Source: Actinomycetota bacterium
Lineage (GTDB): Bacteria; Actinomycetota; Humimicrobiia; Humimicrobiales; Humimicrobiaceae
Direction: 5' to 3'
Length of the DNA stretch: 15,691 nt
Assembly (NCBI GenBank): GCA_003567835.1
Contig: PWYO01000020.1
Location: 1 to 15,691, forward strand
In this document: positions 8,718-15,477 of the stretch, piece after piece
How positions within the stretch are numbered: position 1 is the first letter of the stretch
How the letters are laid out: every line of letters starts with the position of its first letter
Notes under the pieces: generated by a model
The model's database searches: none
Told to the model about the DNA's origin: nothing
What the model saw: only the letters and a program-made list of their open reading frames with translations
Position numbers and translations under genes: made by a program

Positions 8718-9656
8718 TTATATGAAAAAACGCCTGGCTGCTTCCAGATCCTTTTGCATCTGTTCTACCAGCGCAGCACTGCTCTTAAAACGTATTTCAT
8801 CCCTTAGCTTCTTAAAAAAACATACTGTTATTTTAGCATCATATATATTTTTATTAAAATCTATAATAAAGACCTCAATCCATTTTTTCCGGTCTCCAAA
8901 GGTTGGGTTATCCCCAATATTGACCAGGCAGGGAAAAAACCGGCATTGCTGGCCAATTTTGACTTGGCCCAGGTATACCCCGTCCTGCGGGGTCATATAC
9001 TTGCCGGACACATCAATATTGGCAGTGGGAAAACCAAGTTTTCTGCCTCTTTGCCGGCCTTTTTTCACCATGCCGGATATGCATGGTTTCCGGCCCAGAA
9101 GCATGCTTGCTTTTTCAATATTGCCTTGTTTGTAGTATTTTCTGATACTGGTACTGGATATAATGGTATTGTTTTGTTTGTAAAGCGGTATGATATTGAC
9201 TCGAACATTGGTATCTTTAAAAAAATATTTTAGATAGCTGCCGTCTCCCCTGCCTTTCCAGCCAAACCGAAAACCTTCCCCCACAAAAATTTCCTTTAAG
9301 TGAAATTTTTCCAACAATATTTTTTTACAAAAATCTGCTCGATCCATTTTGGCAAAATTCCTGTCAAAGCGCTGGGTGACGATATAATCGGGGCCCAGAT
9401 GCGCAATAAGATTTAATTTTTGTTCAAAAGAAGTAATCAGTTTTTTTTGAATGGTCCCTTTTATGACATTTAAAGGAGGCTGATCAAATGTAAACACCAG
9501 ACTCAAACCCCCTGTGCTTTTTGCCCTGTTGACACAAAGGCCAATTATTTTTTGGTGGCCCTTATGGATTCCGTCAAAAAAACCGATGACCACAACCACA
9601 TTTTTATTTGAAAAATATCCAGGTTTAACCTGGTTTAGGGTTTGTATTTCAGACAC
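8718..9656 (-). CDS. ribF: Bifunctional riboflavin kinase / FAD synthetase
   Basis: Converts riboflavin to FMN and FMN to FAD. I place the start at GTG 9656, because GGAG lies 8 bases before it; an upstream in-frame GTG at 9674 has no such site. This gives 312 residues, normal for the family. The N-terminal nucleotidyltransferase domain has GFFDGIHKGH (about 25-34) and the ISSTSIR segment (about 166-172). The C-terminal kinase domain has KLGFPTANID (about 206-215, the PTAN motif), YMTPQDGVYLG, VNIGDNPTFG and the catalytic Glu in WIEVFI. Position between truB and rpsO is the usual one. It lies 47 bases after truB; no FMN riboswitch is visible in that short gap. Confidence 0.95.
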   Translation of the reverse strand: MSEIQTLNQVKPGYFSNKNVVVVIGFFDGIHKGHQKIIGLCVNRAKSTGGLSLVFTFDQPPLNVIKGTIQKKLITSFEQKLNLIAHLGPDYIVTQRFDRNFAKMDRADFCKKILLEKFHLKEIFVGEGFRFGWKGRGDGSYLKYFFKDTNVRVNIIPLYKQNNTIISSTSIRKYYKQGNIEKASMLLGRKPCISGMVKKGRQRGRKLGFPTANIDVSGKYMTPQDGVYLGQVKIGQQCRFFPCLVNIGDNPTFGDRKKWIEVFIIDFNKNIYDAKITVCFFKKLRDEIRFKSSAALVEQMQKDLEAARRFFI

Positions 9657-9703
9657 AATGATATCTCCTGTCACTTACCATAAAAACCATATCATCCCCC
9701 GGA

Positions 9704-10626
9704 TCAATCCATAATAACCATAGGTTTGCTTATCCCGGCCCCGGTTTTCTGCTCGATTTTATGAATCGCCAGCAGTTTTTGATCCTGGCCTCTTACATAT
9801 ATCATAGCACCGGGTTCCGGTGTATGCATACACGACTTTTCTGCATCGATCATTTCCATTGAAACCCAATGCCCGTTTAGAATTCTTTTTTCATATTGCT
9901 CATATACCATGATTGTGCCTGCTTCCGGCAATGCCTCCTCCAAGCCAATGACCGACTCTTTGGCAGTGCGGTCAATATCCGCAGAGCAGACCGCATTTGC
10001 CAGGCTGTGGTTTCCAATACGGGTCCTGGTAAGCATTTTTACCGCTGCTCCGCAACCGAGTCTTTGCCCTAAGATGTGGGCAACCCAGCGGATATAAGTT
10101 CCTGAACTGCATACCAGGCTTAAGCTTATCATGGAAGCGGTGTATTGGAGCAGTTCTATATCATAAATTGTAATTTTTCTTTTTTTCACTGGAACTGTTT
10201 TGCCTTCCCTTGCATAGGCATAAAGAGGCCTCCCTTTGTATTTGATAGCTGAGTACATCGGCGGAGTCTGGTATTGGGTTCCTTTCAATAAGGCTATATT
10301 CTTTTCGATCTCTGACAATGCACAGGAAGGATTTTCTTTTTGGGCAATCATCCTGCCGCTTACATCCCAGGTATCGGTCACCATGCCCAACTTGATTTGC
10401 ACCACATATTCTTTGTCCTGGGATAAGAAATAAGGGGAGAGCTTGGTAGCCTTATTGAGCATGATAATCAGCAGCCCGTCAGCCAGCGGGTCCAGGGTGC
10501 CGGCATGACCAATTTTATTTAAAAAAAAACTGTTTTCATCTTCCTGATCACGTCATAGGAGGTCATAGCGCGGTTTTTATTAACCAAGAGGATTCCATCT
10601 AGGCTGCGTATATCCGTTTTACTCAT
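9704..10626 (-). CDS. truB: tRNA pseudouridine-55 synthase TruB, with one-base frameshift
   Basis: Makes pseudouridine 55 in the tRNA T-loop. Two frames together encode a full TruB. The first runs from ATG 10626 (SKTDIRSLDGILLVNKN...MTSYDVIRKMK) and hits a TAA just after a run of nine T at 10521-10529. The second resumes as LNKIGHAGTLDPLADG, which holds the catalytic Asp, and continues through YSAIKYKGRPLYAYAREG to the C-terminal RILNGHWV region. One extra base in the T-run (ten T) restores one frame of about 307 residues and the exact family spacing between the RK motif and GHAGTLDP. ATG 10462, the first ATG in the second frame, would give a protein without the catalytic Asp. The start overlaps the end of the upstream phosphoesterase gene by 8 bases (ATGAGTAA), implying coupling. 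Causes: sequencing indel, slippage decoding or true mutation. Confidence 0.88.
10516..10531 (-). other. Poly-T slippage/frameshift site in truB
   Basis: On the minus strand G is followed by nine T and then AAATAAAA. The zero frame reads GTT TTT TTT TAA, so the run is immediately followed by a stop. A -1 ribosomal slip on U-UUU-UUU, or polymerase slippage adding one U, would continue as TTA AAT AAA ATT (L-N-K-I) into the conserved GHAGTLDP motif. Runs of nine or more A or T are known substrates for transcriptional slippage and also a common place for sequencing indels. Confidence 0.7.
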
Positions 10627-11605
10627 TGTTTTGTTTCCCTATGAGGTTTATAAGAGCATCTGCGATTTTTTTTATGCTTCCAGTGCACGAATATGCTGCA
10701 GCCATACGATGGCCGCCTCCCCCAAAGTGCATGGCCAATTGGGCCACATTGACCCTTTTGTCAGAGGTCCGCAAACTAACCTTGCACCTCTGGGGCGCTA
10801 TTTGTTTGATAAGAGCGGCAATTTTTACCCCTTTTCCGCTTCTTAAAATTTCGATGATGCCGTCCTGCGCAGAAAAAGGAAGATCCAATTTCTCAAAATC
10901 CTCCTGGAGCACATATGAATAAATAAAATTTTTGCTCTGCACATAATGGATTCTTTTAAATACCCATTCCAAAAGCTTAAACCTGTTTAAGGGATCATTT
11001 TCATATATATGGGCATACACTTCAGAAGGGACAATGCCGAATTCAAGTAAGCGGCTTATAATCCGATGCACCTCAGAGGTTGTATTCTCATACTGGAACC
11101 TTCCCGTATCTGTAAGAATACCCGTATAAATACTGGTACCTATCTGTTTGTTGAGGCAATCAGCAAAACTGTGATTGATGATATCGTATATAATCTGCGC
11201 GGTTGCTGCTTTGCCGGAATCCACCAGATTAATATCTCCGTAATTGGAATTGTGGATATGGTGGTCAATATTGATAAGAATTTCCGAATCTTCTGCCAGG
11301 CTATGAAAATGTACGCCCATTCTGTTCTGGTCTGCGCAGTCAAGACAAAAAGTCACCGGTTTTGCAATGCCCTTAAAGCTGTTAAAATCCTGTCTGATCT
11401 GATCAATGCCGGGCAGATACCGGTACTGATAGGGTAACTGGTCTGCGCAAAACATATAGCTTTTTTTCCCCAGGGCTTTTAAGAGATTATGCAGTGCAGT
11501 CTGGGAGCCCAATGAATCACCATCAGGAAATACATGGGTGATAATCAAAAAGTGGTTCTTGGTTTCAATGATTTGGGAGACTCTTTCAATATCCTTTATA
11601 TTCAA
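10619..11605 (-). CDS. nrnA: DHH/DHHA1 phosphoesterase (NrnA-like oligoribonuclease / pAp phosphatase)
   Basis: Bifunctional enzyme of the DHH family that degrades 2-5-mer RNAs and/or dephosphorylates pAp. It is 328 residues, typical. Manganese-site motifs are HVFPDGDSLGS (Asp28, Asp30), CLDCAD (Asp89), IDHHIHN (Asp114-His115-His116) and LTDTGRF. The DHHA1 domain ends with the RNA-binding loop FGGGGHRMAAA (about 294-304). Position between rbfA and truB is the standard one for this family and separates it from RecJ or GdpP relatives. The start is TTG 11605 (preceded by an in-frame ATT), 8 bases after the rbfA stop, with only a weak GGGT upstream. Whether nanoRNase or pAp activity dominates cannot be told. 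Confidence 0.92.
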   Translation of the reverse strand: MNIKDIERVSQIIETKNHFLIITHVFPDGDSLGSQTALHNLLKALGKKSYMFCADQLPYQYRYLPGIDQIRQDFNSFKGIAKPVTFCLDCADQNRMGVHFHSLAEDSEILINIDHHIHNSNYGDINLVDSGKAATAQIIYDIINHSFADCLNKQIGTSIYTGILTDTGRFQYENTTSEVHRIISRLLEFGIVPSEVYAHIYENDPLNRFKLLEWVFKRIHYVQSKNFIYSYVLQEDFEKLDLPFSAQDGIIEILRSGKGVKIAALIKQIAPQRCKVSLRTSDKRVNVAQLAMHFGGGGHRMAAAYSCTGSIKKIADALINLIGKQNNE

Positions 11606-11613
11606 AATGCTTT

Positions 11614-11967
11614 TTACCCGTTGTCATTTTTTTTGAGTTTATCCAAAAGTCTGCTAATGCGCATCCCCTTGTCTATGGACTCATCATATTTAAAACGTAA
11701 CACGGGTACATTCCGAAGCTCCACCCGTTCATTGAGTTTGCGTTTTATAAATCCGCTGCTTTTTTTGAGGCCTTCCATGCTTTTTTCAATGCCTGCTTGG
11801 CCGTTTAACACACTGAAATAAACATCCAGGTATTTGTGGTCCTGTGATAACTTGGTATCGGTTATGGTCGTAAAACCCACCCTGGGATCTTTGACCAATT
11901 CATTGATGATAAAACTAATTTCTCTTTTAATATCAATTTCTAATTTTTTTGTACGGTCCATAGTCAT
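11614..11967 (-). CDS. rbfA: Ribosome-binding factor A
   Basis: Assembly factor that binds the immature 30S subunit near the 16S rRNA 5' helix and is linked to cold adaptation. It has 117 residues, the usual length, with one KH-like domain. Typical segments are IKREISFIINELVKDPRV near the start, then VGFTTITDTKLSQDHKYLDVYFSVL, and LRNVPVLRFKYDESIDKG near the end. The ATG lies 3 bases after the infB stop; a second in-frame ATG two codons later (before DRTKK) is an alternative start. No strong ribosome site is visible, so reinitiation after infB is likely. Confidence 0.95.
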   Translation of the reverse strand: MTMDRTKKLEIDIKREISFIINELVKDPRVGFTTITDTKLSQDHKYLDVYFSVLNGQAGIEKSMEGLKKSSGFIKRKLNERVELRNVPVLRFKYDESIDKGMRISRLLDKLKKNDNG

Positions 11968-11970
11968 TCA

Positions 11971-14064
11971 TTATAAGACTTCTTTTTCCTCAAAAACCTC
12001 TATAATATCGCCCTGATTGATATCCTGAAAATTTTCAATGCGAATTCCGCATTCATAGCCTGCGGCTACTTTTTTAACATCTTCTTTATATCTATGTATG
12101 CTTGCGATTCTGCTTTCATATATAATTTTTCCGTCCCGGATCACTCTGGCCGGATTGCCTCTTTCCGCTTCCCCTTCCAGGATGTAGCATCCGGCAATTG
12201 AGCCGATTTTGGGTATTTTAAATAACTCTCTTACCTCAACCTTGCCTTTTTCAACCTTTTCAATCTTCGGTTCGAGCAATCCCTTGAAAGCAAGTTTGAC
12301 ATCATCTACAAGCTTATAAATAATATTGTAGGTTCTGATTTCCACACCTTCGTTTTTGGCCAGCTGTTTTGAACTATTGGGCGCGACAACCCCGAAACCG
12401 ACCACAATAGACTGGGAGGCTGCGGCCAAAATAATGTCACTTTCAGAGATTGTGCCCACCCCTTTATGGACAATATTGATAAAAACGTCTTCCTTCTCTA
12501 CTTGTTTCAGGGACTTGGCCACTGCATCAAGCGAGCCGTTCGAATCTGCCTTTAACACCAGACTCAATACCTTGGCATCTTCCTGGTCAGACATTTTTGA
12601 CAGATCTTCCAGGGTAATATTCTTTCGGGAATCTGCCATTTGTGACATTTTTCGATCATATTCTTTTCTATTGACAATATCTTTGGCCACTTTGTCGTTT
12701 TTGACCACAAAGAGCTTGTCCCCCGCCTGAGGCACATCCGAAAAACCGAGTATTTCCACAGGCTGGGAAAGTATGGCTTTCTTAATCCTGTCTCCCTTTT
12801 CATCCATAATGGATCGAATCCTGCCCATGGAATTGCCAGTAACAAAACTGTCTCCCACATTCAAGGTACCTCTTTTGACCACCACTGTGGCCATAGGGCC
12901 CATCCTTTTGTCCAATTTGGATTCTATAATAATCGCGCTGCCTTCTACAGAAGGATTTCCTTTAATCTCATGCATATCCGCAACCAGCAAAATCATTTCC
13001 AGCAAATCGTCAATATTGGTCTTTTTTTCTGCTGATATTTCTACACAGATGGTGTCCCCGCCCCATTCTTCAGGTACAAGCTCATGCTCGGTAAGGCCTT
13101 TTTTTACCTTATTGGGATCCGCACTGGGCAAATCAATTTTATTGATGGCAACAATCATGGGCACATTGGCTGCTTTGGCATGATTGATGGCTTCGACAGT
13201 TTGGGGCATGATTCCGTCATTTGCGGCAACCACGATAATGGCAATGTCGGTAACCTTTGCTCCCCTGGCCCGCATGGTGGTAAATGCTTCATGTCCGGGT
13301 GTATCGATAAAGGTAATTTTACGTTTCTTATGTTTAATCTGGTAAGCGCCGATGTCCTGGGTAATGCCGCCTGCTTCACTTGAAGCAACCTTGGTATTGC
13401 GAATGACATCAAGCAAAGTAGTTTTTCCATGGTCCACATGCCCCATTACCGTTACAATAGGCGGCCTTTCTTTGAGGTCTTTTTCGGCATCAACATACAT
13501 GTCTTCCAATTTTTCTTCAGAACCGATAATGGAATATTTAAATTGAAATTCATTGGAAAGCACTTCCACCAAATCTTTATCCAGGGGTTGATTGATATTG
13601 ACCATTTCACCCATATTGAAAAGTACCTGTATCAATTGGCTGGAAGGTACACTGATCCTTTCTGAGATCTGTTTGACGGTAACCCCATCAGGCAATTCAA
13701 GGATTTTCTTGATATCCGGCTTTTTCTTCTTGGCTGCAGCGTCTTTCTTGGCTTTCTTCTGGGTGGCAGTTTTTTCTGCCTTTTTACTCTTCGGGGCAGT
13801 TTTTATCCTTCTTCTCCCTGTTTTTTCTTCCTTGTCCAGCTCTTTGTCCAAAACACTTTGGATATTTCTTCTCTTTTCTTCTTCCCACTTCTCTTTTACT
13901 TTTTTCCCTTCAGTTTTGGCAGATAGCACCTTTATGACTTTCTTTTCCTGGGCAGGCGTAAGAGAAGACATATGGCTTTTAACCTCTATGCCCATATCAT
14001 GCAGCTTTTTCAATAATTGTTTGGAACTTAATTTATATTTCTTCGCTAATTCATATACTCTAAT
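11971..14064 (-). CDS. infB: Translation initiation factor IF-2, ATT start
   Basis: GTPase that brings initiator tRNA to the 30S subunit and promotes subunit joining. With the ATT start it is 697 residues. Order: N-terminal IF2_N segment beginning RVYELAKKYKLSSKQ, a Lys/Glu-rich linker (about 40-115), a second IF2_N-like module (GVTVKQISERISVPSSQ), the GTPase with GHVDHGKT (208-215), DTPGHE (254-259) and NKID (308-311), then domains II-IV. An in-frame TAA at 14080-14082 closes off upstream starts, and the only credible codon before the conserved RVYELAKKY is ATT at 14062-14064, with AAGG 8 bases upstream. The first standard start, TTG at 14013, would delete 17 conserved residues and has no ribosome site. 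It follows nusA by 23 bases; ylxR and ylxQ are missing. Confidence 0.96.
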   Translation of the reverse strand: MRVYELAKKYKLSSKQLLKKLHDMGIEVKSHMSSLTPAQEKKVIKVLSAKTEGKKVKEKWEEEKRRNIQSVLDKELDKEEKTGRRRIKTAPKSKKAEKTATQKKAKKDAAAKKKKPDIKKILELPDGVTVKQISERISVPSSQLIQVLFNMGEMVNINQPLDKDLVEVLSNEFQFKYSIIGSEEKLEDMYVDAEKDLKERPPIVTVMGHVDHGKTTLLDVIRNTKVASSEAGGITQDIGAYQIKHKKRKITFIDTPGHEAFTTMRARGAKVTDIAIIVVAANDGIMPQTVEAINHAKAANVPMIVAINKIDLPSADPNKVKKGLTEHELVPEEWGGDTICVEISAEKKTNIDDLLEMILLVADMHEIKGNPSVEGSAIIIESKLDKRMGPMATVVVKRGTLNVGDSFVTGNSMGRIRSIMDEKGDRIKKAILSQPVEILGFSDVPQAGDKLFVVKNDKVAKDIVNRKEYDRKMSQMADSRKNITLEDLSKMSDQEDAKVLSLVLKADSNGSLDAVAKSLKQVEKEDVFINIVHKGVGTISESDIILAAASQSIVVGFGVVAPNSSKQLAKNEGVEIRTYNIIYKLVDDVKLAFKGLLEPKIEKVEKGKVEVRELFKIPKIGSIAGCYILEGEAERGNPARVIRDGKIIYESRIASIHRYKEDVKKVAAGYECGIRIENFQDINQGDIIEVFEEKEVL

Positions 14065-14080
14065 TTTTGATCCCTTCCCT
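14062..14080 (-). promoter_or_regulatory. infB ribosome-binding site and ATT initiation codon
   Basis: The minus strand reads AGGGAAGGG, then ATCAAAA, then ATT. The AAGG core nearest the start is 8 bases from the ATT, an ideal spacing, and the site lies between the in-frame TAA and the conserved IF-2 N-terminus. AUU starts are discriminated against by IF3 and are known from E. coli infC, where they give autoregulation; the same reasoning would put IF-2 synthesis under IF3 influence. That last step is inference. Confidence 0.7.
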
Positions 14081-14087
14081 TAAGAAT

Positions 14088-15128
14088 TTATTCTGAGGCT
14101 TCTGTTTCTTCCTGTTTGGATTCAAGCCTCTGTCTTCTGGCTTCCTCAAGCTCATCTTCAAACTGCTGCTGGCTTTTAATATCGATTTTCCAGCCAGTAA
14201 GTTTTGCACCCAGACGGGCATTTTGGCCCTCTCTTCCAATAGCCAGGGAAAGCTGGTCATTGGGCACAACCACCAGCGCAAATTTCCTTTCTTCATCGGT
14301 TAAAACTTTAAACACTCTTGCCGGAGATAATGCATTTTTAATAAATTCTACAATATCTTCGCTGTAATTCACGATATCAATTTTTTCTCCACCAAGCTCG
14401 TCAACAACCATCCTCACCCTGGATCCCTTAGGACCAACACAAGCCCCAACCGGATCCACATTATCGTCCTTGGACCTTACCGCTATTTTGGTCCTGTAGC
14501 CCGGCTCACGGGCGATGTTGATAATCTCTACCAAATCTTCAGAAATTTCAGGTACCTCAAGTTCAAAAAGCCTTCTGATTAGACCGGTATGGGTTCTGGA
14601 TACAATGACCTGGGGCCCCTTGGTTGTTTTTCGCACTTCAGAAATATAGGCTTTGATTCGTTCACCATGCCGGTATCTCTCATTGGGCACCTGCTCATAC
14701 TGCGGCAGAAGAGCTTCCACCTTTCCCAGATCGACCAGGGTAAAACGTGCATCGCTCTGCTGGATGATGCCTGTTACCAAGTCCCCTACCCTGTCTTTGA
14801 ACTCATCATACATAATTTCTCTTTCCGCTTCCTTGATTTTCTGCTTGATTACCTGCATAGCGGTCTGTGCAGCAATCCTTCCGAAGTTATTCGGGGTCAC
14901 TTCTACCTCATCGGTTTCATGGGTATCTTTTTCTTCCTCTTCCAGTACCTTAAATACTTTAATTTCTCCGCTTTCTGTATTGATATCCACTCTGCTGTCA
15001 TAATCAATCTTGTAATTTTTTTTATAAGCAGAATTGAGCGCACCCTTCAATGCTTCTATAAGGGTGTCAATTTTGATCCCTTTTTCTTTTTCCAGCTCCT
15101 TTAAGGCTGCTACAAGTTCTTTATTCAA
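14088..15128 (-). CDS. nusA: Transcription termination/antitermination protein NusA
   Basis: RNA polymerase-associated factor controlling pausing, termination and antitermination. It is 346 residues. Layout: N-terminal polymerase-binding domain (about 1-110), S1 (about 113-180, ending VIVSRTH), KH1 with GACVGPKGSRV (about 228-238), and KH2 with AIGREGQNARLGAKLTGW (about 296-313). It ends in a short Glu/Gln-rich tail without the acidic repeats of gamma-proteobacterial NusA, as in Bacillota. The start is TTG 15128, supported by AAGGTGA about 6 bases upstream; no ATG is available. It is the first gene of the operon here: rimP, normally upstream, is absent. The leader carries a hairpin/T-run and a short overlapping ORF, consistent with attenuation. 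Confidence 0.96.
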   Translation of the reverse strand: MNKELVAALKELEKEKGIKIDTLIEALKGALNSAYKKNYKIDYDSRVDINTESGEIKVFKVLEEEEKDTHETDEVEVTPNNFGRIAAQTAMQVIKQKIKEAEREIMYDEFKDRVGDLVTGIIQQSDARFTLVDLGKVEALLPQYEQVPNERYRHGERIKAYISEVRKTTKGPQVIVSRTHTGLIRRLFELEVPEISEDLVEIINIAREPGYRTKIAVRSKDDNVDPVGACVGPKGSRVRMVVDELGGEKIDIVNYSEDIVEFIKNALSPARVFKVLTDEERKFALVVVPNDQLSLAIGREGQNARLGAKLTGWKIDIKSQQQFEDELEEARRQRLESKQEETEASE

Positions 15129-15198
15129 TGTATATCACCTTTTTTATAAAAATTTGGTTTAACAACAAAAATAGTGGGACTGGCCCACTATCATACAA
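15121..15198 (-). CDS. Possible 25-residue leader peptide overlapping nusA start
   Basis: A short frame starts at TTG 15198 with GGAG 5 bases upstream, encodes 25 residues (MYDSGPVPLFLLLNQ followed by a basic/hydrophobic tail ending YIE), and stops at 15121-15123, overlapping the nusA start by 8 bases. It would begin about 20 bases after the predicted transcription start and its codons run straight through the hairpin at 15171-15191. Translating ribosomes would therefore melt that hairpin and could hand over to nusA. The frame stays open upstream to 15360, so openness alone is weak evidence. Support is position and the ribosome site only. Confidence 0.33.
   Translation of the reverse strand: MYDSGPVPLFLLLNQIFIKKVIYIE
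15167..15191 (-). terminator. Hairpin with T-run in the nusA leader (candidate attenuator)
   Basis: A perfect 8-bp inverted repeat, ATAGTGGG / CCCACTAT, encloses a 5-base loop (15179-15183). On the minus strand it is followed by TTTT and then G, giving a modest intrinsic terminator. It lies downstream of the predicted promoter and 43 bases before the nusA start codon, so it would cut short transcripts before the operon. It could alternatively end transcripts of the upstream CBM gene, but it lies almost 300 bases past that stop. Confidence 0.6.
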
Positions 15199-15223
15199 AA
15201 AATCTCCCTCAAATTTGAAAATT

Positions 15224-15252
15224 AGTATAACATAATTCAAATGATTCAACAA
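15224..15252 (-). promoter_or_regulatory. Sigma-70-type promoter for the nusA operon
   Basis: The minus strand has TTGTTG (15247-15252), a 17-base spacer and TATACT (15224-15229), preceded by TGT, which makes an extended -10. Predicted transcription start is near 15217, at a perfect 10-base palindrome TCAAATTTGA (15209-15218). This gives a leader of about 89 bases. The surrounding stretch is distinctly more AT-rich than the genes. Expected position for the promoter of the whole downstream operon. Confidence 0.65.
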
Positions 15253-15309
15253 GACCAAAACATATTCAAGCAGCCCGCCAAAAAGACAGCATAACCCCCT
15301 TGCTCTTTT

Positions 15310-15343
15310 GCGGGTATGGATACCCGCCGGCAGCAGGCTGCTG
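15310..15343. repeat. Two adjacent GC-rich inverted repeats
   Basis: GCGGGTAT-GG-ATACCCGC (15310-15327) and CAGCAG-G-CTGCTG (15331-15343) are perfect inverted repeats three bases apart, in otherwise AT-richer DNA. Neither is followed by a T-run on either strand, so they do not look like ordinary intrinsic terminators. They sit in the gap after the CBM gene and overlap the start of the small plus-strand ORF. Confidence 0.5.
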
Positions 15344-15477
15344 GGAGACTGGAAACCCATTATTTTGATTCAAACAGTGCCCAGTACATCCGTGATATGG
15401 CCCAATCCATCAATGAAGAACAAGAATTTTTCCAAAGGAAGGGCCTTTTGGCTCCAAGCGTATATAGGGGGGCTTAA
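15316..15477 (+). CDS. Small convergent ORF, 53 residues, unrecognised
   Basis: An ATG-started plus-strand frame encodes a polar 53-residue peptide with a plausible helical, Glu/Gln-rich centre (YIRDMAQSINEEQEFFQ) and the end LLAPSVYRGA. Its TAA at 15475-15477 overlaps the stop of the CBM gene on the other strand through the palindrome TTAA, as seen in tightly packed convergent genes. No ribosome site is visible and the first codons lie in an inverted repeat, so it may instead be the 3' remnant of a longer gene or chance. No family recognised. Confidence 0.35.
   Translation: MDTRRQQAAGRLETHYFDSNSAQYIRDMAQSINEEQEFFQRKGLLAPSVYRGA

Noticed and set aside
9672..9674. GTG as the ribF start
   Set aside because: The GTG six codons downstream has GGAG at ideal spacing; the upstream one has none.
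10460..10462. ATG as the truB start
   Set aside because: It would delete the LVNKN region and the catalytic GTLDPLADG motif, both encoded just upstream; the frameshift explains the split better.
14011..14013. TTG as the infB start
   Set aside because: No ribosome site, and it removes 17 conserved in-frame residues of the IF-2 N-terminal module.
15121..15360. 79-residue minus-strand frame ending at the nusA start
   Set aside because: The upstream part crosses the promoter and inverted repeats and has no ribosome site. Only the last 25 codons, downstream of the predicted transcription start, are kept as a possible leader peptide.
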